DNA of 11,551 nucleotides from assembly GCA_900552725.1 (NCBI GenBank), contig USAT01000060.1:1-11551 (forward strand). Direction: 5' to 3'. This DNA comes from an uncultured Eubacteriales bacterium. Lineage in GTDB: Bacteria; Bacillota; Clostridia; Oscillospirales; Oscillospiraceae. The notes beneath the pieces are model-generated. The model saw nothing but the letters and a program-made list of their open reading frames with translations. It did not search any database and was not told the origin of the DNA. Made by a program: the position numbers and the translations under genes. This document shows, in pieces, positions 1 through 5,916 of the stretch; the first letter of the stretch is position 1, and each line of letters begins with the position of its first letter.

Positions 1-1
1 G

Positions 2-466
2 GCAGCCGGTAAGGAGACCAAGAAGAAGAGCCTCTCCGAGATCGCGATGCAGTATGGCTACGTCTACGTCGCGCAGGTCGCCATGGGCGCCAACCCCGCG
101 CAGACCATCAAGGCCATCACCGAGGCCGAGGCCTATCACGGCCCGTCCCTGATCATCGGCTACAGCCCCTGCGAGATGCACAGCATCAAGGGCGGCATGA
201 TGAACTGCCAGAAGGAAATGAAGAAGGCCGTGGACTGCGGCTACTGGAACCTGTTCCGCTACAACCCCGAGGGCGAGAAGAAGTTCACCCTGGACTCCAA
301 GGCGCCCGCCGGCGGTTATCAGGACTTCCTGATGAACGAGGCCCGCTACAGCCGCCTGACCCGCGAGTTCCCCGAGCGCGCAGAAGTTCTCTTCAAGCGC
401 AACGAGGACGAGGCCAAGGCCCGCTACGAGCACCTGCTGAAGCTCATCGAGATGTACGACAAATAA
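2..466 (+). CDS. nifJ: Pyruvate:ferredoxin (flavodoxin) oxidoreductase, C-terminal fragment
   Basis: This is the last 154 codons of a gene that begins before the window; the open frame runs from base 2 to TAA at 464-466. The protein family oxidatively decarboxylates pyruvate to acetyl-CoA and reduces ferredoxin in the cytoplasm, using thiamine diphosphate and Fe-S clusters. The visible part belongs to the end of the thiamine-diphosphate-binding region and the C-terminal tail: it has the family's VAMGANPAQTIKA stretch, then YSPCEMHSIKGGM with its conserved cysteine, then GYWNLFRYNP and a tail ending in YEHLLKLIEMYDK. The full-length enzyme is usually about 1,170-1,200 residues, so only about an eighth is present. 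Codons end overwhelmingly in C or G, as in pnp, which suggests high expression. A strong terminator follows 22 bases after the stop. The identification rests on recognising the conserved C-terminal motifs; the Fe-S domains lie outside the window. Confidence 0.93.
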   Translation, partial: AAGKETKKKSLSEIAMQYGYVYVAQVAMGANPAQTIKAITEAEAYHGPSLIIGYSPCEMHSIKGGMMNCQKEMKKAVDCGYWNLFRYNPEGEKKFTLDSKAPAGGYQDFLMNEARYSRLTREFPERAEVLFKRNEDEAKARYEHLLKLIEMYDK

Positions 467-487
467 GCGGAAGGCTTAACTGCAAGG

Positions 488-517
488 AAAAGCACCCCTT
501 TCGGGGTGCTTTTCTTT
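488..517 (+). terminator. Intrinsic terminator of nifJ, probably bidirectional
   Basis: An 11-bp perfect stem (488-498 with 503-513, arms AAAAGCACCCC and its complement) closes a TTTC loop and runs into a T-rich tail. On the opposite strand the stem is also followed by TTTTCC, so the same hairpin can end transcripts of the convergent Noc gene, whose stop is at 542. Confidence 0.9.
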
Positions 518-541
518 ATATCGGTTTCTCTTTTCGTGTTC

Positions 542-1354
542 CTATGCTCTTGCGGCACGCTGCTTGGGGATGCGGATGGTCAGCAGGATCTCGTTGTCGG
601 TGTCACGGCGGCCCAGGTCGGCGTTGACGCCGCTCTGGCGCATGACCTGCAGGCTGCGGTCGATGCTGTTGAGGAACAGCCGCACGTCCTTGATGATGTA
701 GGTGGCGCTGCGCTGGGGCGCGGGCGTCTCCGTCAGCAGGCGCTCTATATAGCTCTCGGTCTGGGCCACGTTCCAGCTGCGGGCGGCAATGACTGCCAGC
801 GCCGAAAGCTGGGCTGATTCATCCGGCAGACGCAGGAGCGCCCGGGCGTGGCGCTCGGTCAGGCCCGCCTGCCGCAGGCCCTGGCGCACCGGCTCCGACA
901 GGCGCAGCAGCCGCAGCTTATTGGCTACGGCAGATTGGGACTTGCCCAGCTTTTCCGCTGCCTGCTCCTGGCTGAGACCGTAGCGGCCGATGAGCCGGGC
1001 AATGGCGGCGGCCTCCTCGAAGCAGTCCAGGTCCCGGCGCTGGAGGTTCTCGATCAGGGCCAGCATCCCGGCGTCCTGCTCGTCCACCTGGGCCACGAGA
1101 CAGGGCACCTCCCGCAGTCCGGCGATGCGGGCGGCCCGCATACGGCGCTCTCCCGCCACCAGCTGATAGCCGCTTCCCACACGGCGCACCGTCAGCGGCT
1201 GCAGGATGCCGTAGGCCCGGATGCTGTCGGCCAGCTCCCGCAGAGCGGCCTCGTCAAAGCTGCGGCGGGGCTGCTGGGGATTGGGGGCCAGCTGGGACAG
1301 GGAGATGTATTGGACACGGGTGGACAGAAAATCACCCTTTCGGCGGTTTTTCAT
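542..1354 (-). CDS. noc: ParB/Noc-family chromosome-binding protein (nucleoid occlusion protein)
   Basis: A 270-residue protein. It has the ParB N-terminal domain with the CTP-binding box GERRMRA (residues 68-74) and the ENLQRRDLD motif (102-110), preceded by QPRR (28-31). A helix-turn-helix DNA-binding segment follows at about 126-150 (GLSQEQAAEKLGKSQSAVANK). The C-terminal part, ending in LLTIRIPKQ, matches Noc better than Spo0J/ParB. Noc binds dispersed chromosomal sites and keeps the division machinery off the nucleoid. I chose the ATG at 1354 over one at 1378 because a perfect AGGAGG lies 8 bases before it (1363-1368), inside the longer reading. B. subtilis Noc starts with a short amphipathic membrane-binding helix; here the N-terminus is MKNRRKGDFLSTR, strongly basic and not clearly amphipathic, so membrane attachment is uncertain. 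No parA is adjacent. Calling it Noc rather than a general ParB is my inference. Confidence 0.85.
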   Translation of the reverse strand: MKNRRKGDFLSTRVQYISLSQLAPNPQQPRRSFDEAALRELADSIRAYGILQPLTVRRVGSGYQLVAGERRMRAARIAGLREVPCLVAQVDEQDAGMLALIENLQRRDLDCFEEAAAIARLIGRYGLSQEQAAEKLGKSQSAVANKLRLLRLSEPVRQGLRQAGLTERHARALLRLPDESAQLSALAVIAARSWNVAQTESYIERLLTETPAPQRSATYIIKDVRLFLNSIDRSLQVMRQSGVNADLGRRDTDNEILLTIRIPKQRAARA

Positions 1355-1593
1355 GGCGGTTCCCTCCTTTTTTTCCATTGTACGGCAAGCCAGGCGCGGA
1401 AGGCGGCGATTTCCGTCGGAGCGATGAAAAAAACTCTATAATTTGTGCCGGGAAGTGCGGCGCACCACAAGCTTTGGGTCAGTGCGCCGCTATTCCTCGT
1501 CGCGTCTGCCAACGCCTGCCCCATTCGGGGTCAGCCATTGGGACGCTTCCTTGATACCGGCTTGCTGTTTCTGCCGCTGGCAGCGCTGCGCCG
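1355..1593. other. Intergenic region between Noc and ZIP genes, no gene seen
   Basis: Apart from the Noc ribosome binding site there is little I can assign. A perfect 9-bp inverted repeat (1457-1465 with 1482-1490, arm GCGGCGCAC) has a 16-base spacer but no T-tract beside it. A weak -10-like TATAGA for Noc (minus strand, 1435-1440) has no recognisable -35. The minus strand is open for about 36 codons just after the ZIP stop (ending at a TAG near 1490) but has no start codon or ribosome binding site. Confidence 0.5.
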
Positions 1594-2334
1594 CTATCCC
1601 AGGTAGTAATCCATGGCCAGCATGAAGCAGAAGCCGGTCAGCAGCGCGCAGAGGCTTTTGCTGCCCCGGCAGGCGGGGATCATGTCGTCGCAGATGAGAT
1701 ACAGCATGGCGCCTCCGGCAAAGGCCAGCAGAAACGGCAGAGCCGCCGCGCTGAGGGACACAGTGCCGTAGCCCAGCAGTGTGCCGACGATCTCCACCGC
1801 GCCGGTGGACATGGCCAGCGCCAGCGTGCGGCGGGGCGGAATTCCCGCCTGCAGCATGGGCGCAATGAGCACCATGCCCTCCGGCAGGTTTTGCAGGGCG
1901 ATGCCGCCGGCGATGGCCAGGGCGCGGGGAACATCCTCGGTACCGAAGCCCACCCCGGCGGCCAGGCCCTCGGGAAAATTATGAATGGCCATGGCGGCCA
2001 CAAACAGCAGCACCCGCCGGGTCCGGGGCGAGGCACCACCCTCCAGCCCGGAAAGCCGCTGCATCCGGGCAGCCAGGCGCTCCAGCAGCAGCAAAAACGC
2101 CGCACCGGACAGTATCCCGGCGGCGGTGACGGGAAAGGCCCAGGGGCCGCCGCCCGCCAGAGACGGCAGGATCAGACCTGCTACGGCGGCGCTGAGCATC
2201 ATTCCGGCGGCAAACGCCATGACGGTCTGGCCTCCGGCCCGATCGGCGGCACCGCGGAAGCAATAGCCGCCCAGCGCGCCCAGCATGGTGGCGCCGCCCA
2301 CGGCCAGGGCCGTGAGAAAAACCAAGGGAAGCAT
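1594..2334 (-). CDS. ZIP-family divalent metal transporter (ZupT/GufA-like)
   Basis: A 246-residue polytopic inner-membrane protein, the usual length for bacterial ZIP transporters, which bring Zn2+, Fe2+ or Mn2+ into the cytoplasm. The family's metal-site motifs are present: HNFPEG in TM4 (residues 118-123), QNLPEG in TM5 (148-153) and a conserved acidic residue in AVEIVG (E181). DDMIPA (216-221) stands in the position of the ISDEMIPE segment. Around eight hydrophobic stretches can be read, with a hydrophilic loop near residues 90-108 between TM3 and TM4. A longer reading starts with GTG at 2358, but that would place the AGGAGGGGG ribosome binding site inside the coding region, so the ATG at 2334 is preferred. 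Metal specificity cannot be read from the sequence. It is on the same strand as Noc but separated by 239 bases, so co-transcription is doubtful. A 25-bp dyad lies just upstream. Confidence 0.9.
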   Translation of the reverse strand: MLPLVFLTALAVGGATMLGALGGYCFRGAADRAGGQTVMAFAAGMMLSAAVAGLILPSLAGGGPWAFPVTAAGILSGAAFLLLLERLAARMQRLSGLEGGASPRTRRVLLFVAAMAIHNFPEGLAAGVGFGTEDVPRALAIAGGIALQNLPEGMVLIAPMLQAGIPPRRTLALAMSTGAVEIVGTLLGYGTVSLSAAALPFLLAFAGGAMLYLICDDMIPACRGSKSLCALLTGFCFMLAMDYYLG

Positions 2335-2357
2335 GAAGAACGCACCCCCTCCTATCA

Positions 2358-2382
2358 CATGAAATGGTGTGCTATTTTCATG
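2358..2382 (-). promoter_or_regulatory. Candidate operator dyad upstream of the ZIP transporter
   Basis: A perfect 7-bp inverted repeat, CATGAAA (2358-2364) and TTTCATG (2376-2382), with an 11-base spacer. It sits immediately upstream of the transporter's ribosome binding site in otherwise GC-rich DNA, where a metalloregulator would be expected to bind. It does not match a Fur, Zur or MntR consensus that I can cite with certainty. Confidence 0.35.
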
Positions 2383-2464
2383 GTATGCCCGCAGGGCGGC
2401 GCAGGTGCAGACGCACCGGCTCCGGCGGGCGTTTCAAAAAAACCGCAAAGCGGAAAAATAATGC

Positions 2465-2493
2465 TTTACAAGCTTGATTTTCTATGGTATCCT
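2465..2493 (+). promoter_or_regulatory. Promoter of rpsO
   Basis: A -35 of TTTACA (2465-2470), a 17-base spacer and a -10 of TATCCT (2488-2493) lie in an AT-rich island between the divergent ZIP gene and rpsO. Transcription should start near base 2500 and give a leader of about 107 bases. Confidence 0.7.
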
Positions 2494-2606
2494 ATTTAGG
2501 CATGTTAATGTGCATGATTATGGCCGTCCGGCTTCGTTGCGTGGATCATTCACCTGTCCCACGACGCAGCGGCGCGGCAAAATTCAAGAAAGGTGGATAT
2601 ACAACC
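2494..2606 (+). promoter_or_regulatory. rpsO leader, possible S15 autoregulatory RNA
   Basis: The leader is long for a single ribosomal-protein gene. Many bacteria let free S15 repress its own mRNA through a leader structure, but these structures differ between phyla. Here an imperfect stem can form: GCT (2531-2533) with AGC (2568-2570), and CGTGG (2540-2544) with CCACG (2559-2563), separated by an internal loop. The AGGTGG ribosome binding site is at 2591-2596, downstream of it. The structure is suggestive only. Confidence 0.35.
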
Positions 2607-2873
2607 ATGATGCTGAAAGACCAGAAGACCGCGATTATCGAGAACAATCGCACCCACGCTACCGACACCGGCTCCCCCGAGGTGCAGGTCGCCATTCTGA
2701 CCGAGCGGATCAACCAGCTGACCGCTCACCTGAAGGTGCATCCCCATGACTTCCACAGCCGCCGCGGTATGCAGATGATGATCGGTAAGCGCCGCCGTCT
2801 GCTGGACTACCTGGCCAAGAAGGACATCGAGCGTTATCGTGCCCTGATCGCCAAGCTGGGTCTGCGTAAGTAA
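2607..2873 (+). CDS. rpsO: 30S ribosomal protein S15
   Basis: An 88-residue protein, the normal size for S15, which binds the central domain of 16S rRNA early in small-subunit assembly. The family signature is intact: DTGSPEVQVAILTERINQLTAHLKVHPHDFHSRRGMQMMIGKRR, then LLDYL and the ending ERYRALIAKLGLRK. Two ATG codons stand in tandem (2607 and 2610); AGGTGG (2591-2596) is 10 bases from the first and 13 from the second, so 2607 is preferred. The frame stays open upstream to 2484, but that stretch is the leader and its translation resembles nothing. The neighbouring pnp gene downstream is the classic bacterial rpsO-pnp arrangement, with a terminator-like hairpin between the two that should set the ratio of their transcripts. 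Confidence 0.98.
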   Translation: MMLKDQKTAIIENNRTHATDTGSPEVQVAILTERINQLTAHLKVHPHDFHSRRGMQMMIGKRRRLLDYLAKKDIERYRALIAKLGLRK

Positions 2874-2884
2874 TTTGTTGAAAC

Positions 2885-2916
2885 AGGGTGATGTGCGCCG
2901 CGCATCACCCTTCTTT
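2885..2916 (+). terminator. Terminator or attenuator after rpsO
   Basis: A 12-bp stem (2885-2896 with 2900-2911, one G-U pair; arms begin AGGGTGATG) with a 3-base loop, followed by TTCTTTC. It starts 12 bases after the rpsO stop. The T-tract is interrupted, so partial read-through into pnp is likely; no strong separate pnp promoter is visible. Confidence 0.8.
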
Positions 2917-2946
2917 CACGTTTTGCCGTCTGTGCCAAGACTGGCC

Positions 2947-3003
2947 TTTAGCAGTTGAAAATGTGCCGAAACGGTGGATTTCGGGGCGTTTTCAAGTGCT
3001 AAA
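2947..3003 (+). repeat. Long imperfect hairpin in the pnp leader
   Basis: Two 25-base arms (2947-2971 and 2979-3003) around a 7-base loop: 21 Watson-Crick pairs, two G-U pairs and two G-G mismatches. The 9-mer AAACGGTGG occurs at the end of each arm (2969-2977 and 3001-3009). The right arm ends 54 bases before the pnp start. It is not followed by a T-tract, so it is not an intrinsic terminator. It could be a processing site for a double-strand-specific RNase in the pnp mRNA or a small dispersed repeat; the sequence alone cannot decide. Confidence 0.75.
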
Positions 3004-3057
3004 CGGTGGTGGCGGCATGGATGGTAAGGCCATATTTTTACAAAAAGGAGAAACGAC

Positions 3058-5208
3058 ATGTCGACTATTATCACCCATCGCCAATTCCCCCAGTACCACA
3101 AGTACACCATGGATCTGGCCGGCCGTCCCCTGACCCTCGAGGTGGGCAAGCTGGCCGAGCTGGCCAACGCCGCCGTCATGGTGGGCTACGGCGACACCCG
3201 CGTGCTGTGCTGCGTCACCGCCTCCGCCCGTCCCCGCGACGGCATCGACTTCTTCCCCCTGAGCGTGGACTTTGAGGAGAAGATGTACTCCGTGGGCCGT
3301 ATCCCCGGCAGCTTCAACCGCCGCGAGGGCCGTCCCGGCGAGAAGGGCATCCTGACCTCCCGTGTCATCGACCGCCCCATCCGCCCCCTGTTCCCCTACG
3401 ACTTCCGCAATGACGTGTCCGTGATGTGCACCGTCATGGCCGTGGATCATGACTGCTCCCCCGAGATCGCCGCTCTGATCGGCACCTCCGCCGCGCTGGC
3501 CATCTCCGACATCCCCTGGAACGGCCCCGTGGGAGCCCTGAAGGTGGGTCTGGTGGACGGCAAGCTGGTGCTGAACCCCGACAGTGAGCAGCGCAAGGTC
3601 TCTGATCTGGACGTGACCGTGGTCTCCACCGGCAAGAAGGTGGTCATGATCGAGGCGGGCGCCAACCAGGTCACCAACGACACCATGTTCGAGGCCATCA
3701 AGATGGCCCACGAGGAGAACCAGAAGCAGATCGCCCTCATCAACCAGATGGTGGCCGAGATCGGCAAGCCCAAGTTCGACTATCCCCACGCCGACTTCGA
3801 TCAGGAGCTGTTTGACAAGATCGTGGCCGCCACCATGGACGACGCCAAGGCCGCCATGGATACCGACGACAAGAACGTCCGCGAGGCCCGCTGGAACCAG
3901 CTCATCGAGAAGTGGCACGAGCTGTTCCTGGAGGAGTATCCCAACATGGATCAGTATCTGGACGAGATCACCTATAAGTTCCAGAAGAAGATCGTCAAGG
4001 CATGGCTGCTGGAGGGTCACCGTGTGGATGGCCGCCAGAAGAACGAGATCCGCCCTCTGGACGCCGAGGTGGGCGTGCTGCCCCGCGTTCACGGCTCCGG
4101 CCTGTTCACCCGCGGCCAGACCCAGGTGCTGAGCGTCTGCACCCTGGACACCCTGTCCGCCAACCAGAAGCTGGACACCATCTGGGAAGAGACCGAAAAG
4201 CGCTATATGCACCACTACAACTTCCCCGGCTACTCCGTGGGCGAGGCCAAGCCCGCCCGCAGCCCCGGCCGCCGCGAGATCGGCCACGGCGCGCTGGCCG
4301 AGCGTGCCCTGCTGCCCGTGATCCCTCCCGTGGAGGAGTTCCCCTACGCCATCCGCGTGGTGTCTGAGGTGGTCAGCTCCAACGGCTCCACCTCTCAGGG
4401 TTCCATCTGCGGCTCCACGCTGGCACTGATGGACGCCGGTGTGCCCATCTCCGCCCCTGTCGCCGGTATCTCCTGCGGCCTGATCCAGGACGACGAGGGC
4501 GGCTTCACCACCTTCATCGACATCCAGGGCGTGGAGGACTTCCACGGCGAAATGGACTTCAAGGTGGCCGGCACCAAGAAGGGTATTACCGCCATCCAGA
4601 TGGATCTGAAGAACGACGGCCTGACCATGGAGATCATCCGCAACGCGCTGGATATTACCTATGACGCCCGCTGCCAGATCCTGGATCAGGTGATGCTGCC
4701 CGTCATCAGCGAGCCTCGCCCCGAGGTCAGCAAGTATGCCCCCAAGATGATCACCATGCACATTGATCCCGACCGCATCCGCGAGGTCATCGGCAAGGGC
4801 GGCAGCGTGATCCAGAAGATCGTGGCCGAGTCCGGCGCCAAGGTGGACATCGACGACGACGGTACCATCCACATCGCCTCCCCCGACGCGGAGAGCTGCG
4901 ACAAGGCCAAGAAGTTCATCGACGACATCGTGTTCGTGCCCGAGGTGGGCAAGCTGTACTACGGCCGCGTCGTGCGCCTGATGACCTTCGGCGCCTTCGT
5001 GGAGATCGCCCCCGGCAAGGACGGTCTGGTGCACATCTCCAAGCTGGCCGACAAGCGCATCGAGAAGGTGGAGGATGCCTGCAAGGTGGGCGACATGATG
5101 TGGGTCAAGTTCATGGAGATCGACGAGAAGGGCCGCTGGAACCTGTCTCACAAGGACGCCATGAAGGAGATCGCCGCCAAGGAAGCCGCCGGCGAGAAGA
5201 TCATGTAG
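3058..5208 (+). CDS. pnp: Polyribonucleotide nucleotidyltransferase (PNPase)
   Basis: A 716-residue cytoplasmic 3'-to-5' exoribonuclease that degrades RNA with inorganic phosphate, releasing nucleoside diphosphates, and works as a trimer. Two RNase PH-like cores are present: the first at about residues 15-145 (VGYGDTRVLCCVTAS), the second at about 320-545. The latter carries the substrate region NGSTSQGSICGSTLALMDAGVP and the metal-site set that matches E. coli D486, D492 and K494 as D494, D500 and K502. An all-helical linker lies between the cores. A KH domain follows with GKGG at 579-582, then an S1 domain from about 631 (GKLYYGRVVRLMTFGAFVEI) to 702. Length and domain order are standard. 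AAGGAG sits 7 bases before the ATG. The usual GDMDFK reads GEMDFK here, a mild change outside the three metal ligands. Codons are very strongly C-ending. A 14-bp terminator follows. Confidence 0.98.
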   Translation: MSTIITHRQFPQYHKYTMDLAGRPLTLEVGKLAELANAAVMVGYGDTRVLCCVTASARPRDGIDFFPLSVDFEEKMYSVGRIPGSFNRREGRPGEKGILTSRVIDRPIRPLFPYDFRNDVSVMCTVMAVDHDCSPEIAALIGTSAALAISDIPWNGPVGALKVGLVDGKLVLNPDSEQRKVSDLDVTVVSTGKKVVMIEAGANQVTNDTMFEAIKMAHEENQKQIALINQMVAEIGKPKFDYPHADFDQELFDKIVAATMDDAKAAMDTDDKNVREARWNQLIEKWHELFLEEYPNMDQYLDEITYKFQKKIVKAWLLEGHRVDGRQKNEIRPLDAEVGVLPRVHGSGLFTRGQTQVLSVCTLDTLSANQKLDTIWEETEKRYMHHYNFPGYSVGEAKPARSPGRREIGHGALAERALLPVIPPVEEFPYAIRVVSEVVSSNGSTSQGSICGSTLALMDAGVPISAPVAGISCGLIQDDEGGFTTFIDIQGVEDFHGEMDFKVAGTKKGITAIQMDLKNDGLTMEIIRNALDITYDARCQILDQVMLPVISEPRPEVSKYAPKMITMHIDPDRIREVIGKGGSVIQKIVAESGAKVDIDDDGTIHIASPDAESCDKAKKFIDDIVFVPEVGKLYYGRVVRLMTFGAFVEIAPGKDGLVHISKLADKRIEKVEDACKVGDMMWVKFMEIDEKGRWNLSHKDAMKEIAAKEAAGEKIM

Positions 5209-5224
5209 GTCTTTCGATTATGAT

Positions 5225-5256
5225 AAAAAGAACCGCCCGGGTGGGCGGTTCTTTTT
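5225..5256 (+). terminator. Intrinsic terminator of pnp, shared with the convergent xre gene
   Basis: A 14-bp perfect stem (5225-5238 with 5243-5256) with loop GGGT; arms are AAAAAGAACCGCCC and its complement. The stem has A-runs and T-runs on both ends, so it should work in both directions. The xre stop codon (minus-strand TAA at 5255-5257) overlaps its edge. Confidence 0.93.
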
Positions 5257-5470
5257 ATATGTTCATCTCCGGTTTGGCGGTGCGGCCCAGCAGATAATCC
5301 ACGCTGACATGATAGAAGTCCGCCAGCTTGACCAGGTGCTCCGCCGTCAGGGCGATCACACCGTTCTCATATTGGGAATAGGTATTCTGCGAAACGTTCA
5401 GCAGCTCGGCTAACTGCCGCTGCCGCAGGTCGTTATCCTCCCGCAGCCCGCGAATGTTGGGATAAAGCAT
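5255..5470 (-). CDS. Small XRE-family (Cro/C1-type) transcriptional regulator
   Basis: A 71-residue protein that is almost entirely one helix-turn-helix domain of the lambda-repressor type (residues about 5-62). It reads IRGLREDNDLRQRQLAELLNVSQNTYSQYENG, then the helix ALTAEHLVKLADFYHVSVDYLLGRT. There is no extra sensor domain, so it probably binds DNA as a dimer and responds through partner proteins or its own level. The start at 5470 is supported by CGAGGTGATC just upstream, a 9-base match to the 16S tail with 7 bases between GAGG and ATG. It is divergent from the 55-codon gene at 5564, and two inverted repeats lie between or over the two starts, which fits autoregulation and control of the neighbour. 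The target genes cannot be known from the sequence. Confidence 0.93.
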   Translation of the reverse strand: MLYPNIRGLREDNDLRQRQLAELLNVSQNTYSQYENGVIALTAEHLVKLADFYHVSVDYLLGRTAKPEMNI

Positions 5471-5500
5471 GTGATCACCTCGGGTGTATTATGCTTTATC
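5461..5500. promoter_or_regulatory. Inverted repeat over the xre start codon, candidate autoregulatory operator
   Basis: A perfect 10-bp inverted repeat, GATAAAGCAT (5461-5470) and ATGCTTTATC (5491-5500), with a 20-base spacer holding the xre ribosome binding site. Half-site centres are 30 bp apart, about three helical turns. One half is the start codon plus the next codons of xre. In mRNA the arms could pair and enclose the ribosome binding site; as DNA they would suit two dimers of a repressor. Confidence 0.5.
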
Positions 5501-5513
5501 TTTTTCGCAGATA

Positions 5514-5542
5514 TTGCTTTTTATCTGTAATTCAGATATAAT
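5514..5542 (+). promoter_or_regulatory. Strong promoter of the 55-codon gene with a palindrome in the spacer
   Basis: A -35 of TTGCTT (5514-5519), a 17-base spacer and a consensus TATAAT (5537-5542). The spacer contains TATCTG-TAATT-CAGATA (5522-5538), a 6-bp-arm dyad that would put a bound regulator directly on the polymerase site. A further CAGATAT copy lies at 5508-5514. The adjacent XRE protein is the obvious candidate binder. Confidence 0.75.
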
Positions 5543-5563
5543 TGGTCCAAAGGGGGCAAAAAC

Positions 5564-5731
5564 ATGGCAGACTATCGCAAGATGTACCTGCGTCTGGTGG
5601 ATAAAACGGAACAGGTGCTGGACATTCTGGACTCCGATCGCGACCCCGGGCAGAAAGTTTTTCTGGCCAAAGCGCTGCTGGCGGCAGGTTTGCAGGAGTG
5701 TGAGGACATTTATATCGAAACAGCCGAGTAA
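5564..5731 (+). CDS. Small acidic hypothetical protein, 55 residues
   Basis: I find an ATG at 5564, 21 bases after a consensus -10 box, and an open frame to TAA at 5729-5731. The product starts MADYRKMYLRLVDKTEQVLDIL and ends LQECEDIYIETAE; it is acidic, predicted to be mostly helical, has one cysteine and no signal peptide or membrane segment. A G-rich ribosome binding site (AAAGGGGG) lies about 8 bases upstream. The shape, with an opening YxxMYL and a closing ECEDIYI, resembles small uncharacterised helical proteins that I associate with Clostridia, but I cannot assign a family or function. It is divergent from the XRE gene and shares its control region. It could be a partner or a target of that regulator. 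The promoter, ribosome binding site and protein-like composition make it a likely real gene despite its size. Confidence 0.72.
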   Translation: MADYRKMYLRLVDKTEQVLDILDSDRDPGQKVFLAKALLAAGLQECEDIYIETAE

Positions 5732-5732
5732 G

Positions 5733-5753
5733 AAAAGAACCGCCGGAGGGCAG
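5733..5753 (+). terminator. Decayed terminator after the 55-codon gene
   Basis: These 21 bases match 6481-6501, the first part of the dnaI terminator, with one mismatch, including the atypical GGCAG in the right arm. The match stops abruptly: the expected TTCTTTT is replaced by CGTGGCATC. Only a short GCC/GGC stem remains, so termination here is probably weak. Confidence 0.5.
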
Positions 5754-5771
5754 CGTGGCATCTTCCATTTT

Positions 5772-5834
5772 GTAGGGCGGCATGACCACATGCCGCCGTT
5801 GATCACGCGGCGGGGTGTAGTCACCCCGCCCTAC
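5772..5834. repeat. Double-hairpin GC-rich palindromic repeat
   Basis: Two perfect 9-bp hairpins lie in series: 5776-5784 with 5789-5797 (arm GGCGGCATG, loop ACCA) and 5809-5817 with 5822-5830 (arm GGCGGGGTG, loop TAGT). The outer hexamers GTAGGG (5772-5777) and CCCTAC (5829-5834) are also complementary, so an alternative three-way fold is possible. It is non-coding and lies in the 276-base gap (5732-6007) between two convergent genes, which holds only such elements and a terminator. Confidence 0.8.
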
Positions 5835-5861
5835 GCCGCTCTATCGGTGGTCGGTTCGTAG

Positions 5862-5883
5862 GGGGCGATGCCCACATCGCCCC
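5862..5883. repeat. GC-rich palindrome of the same style
   Basis: A perfect 9-bp hairpin, 5862-5870 (GGGGCGATG) with 5875-5883, loop CCCA. It is preceded by GTAG (5859-5862 overlap), the same lead-in as the double-hairpin repeat. Confidence 0.7.
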
Positions 5884-5916
5884 GCACGACTTACGATGGC
5901 ATTTCCAGTAACGCAT

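Noticed and set aside
848..1441. A 197-codon plus-strand frame opposite the Noc gene, and similar ones opposite the ZIP and dnaI genes
   Set aside because: Composition is that of antisense translation; the minus-strand proteins have clear family motifs and ribosome binding sites.
1443..1625. A 60-codon plus-strand frame between the Noc and ZIP genes
   Set aside because: It has no ribosome binding site, runs into the end of the ZIP gene and its translation (rich in R, S, P, C and W) does not look like a protein.
2426..2460. Terminator-like CCGC-TTT-GCGG followed by T7 on the minus strand
   Set aside because: The stem has only 4 bp and no gene ends beside it; it lies upstream of the ZIP gene, in its leader or promoter region.
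4531..4564. Loss of a catalytic aspartate in PNPase (GEMDFK instead of GDMDFK)
   Set aside because: Aligning by the motif, the three metal ligands known in E. coli (D486, D492, K494) are all kept as D494, D500 and K502; the change to E498 is conservative and outside them.
2992..5151. A 719-codon open frame on the minus strand, opposite pnp
   Set aside because: It is the mirror of pnp with its strongly C-ending codons, which remove stops from the opposite frame. Its translation is a low-complexity string rich in H, L, G, D and V with no family features.
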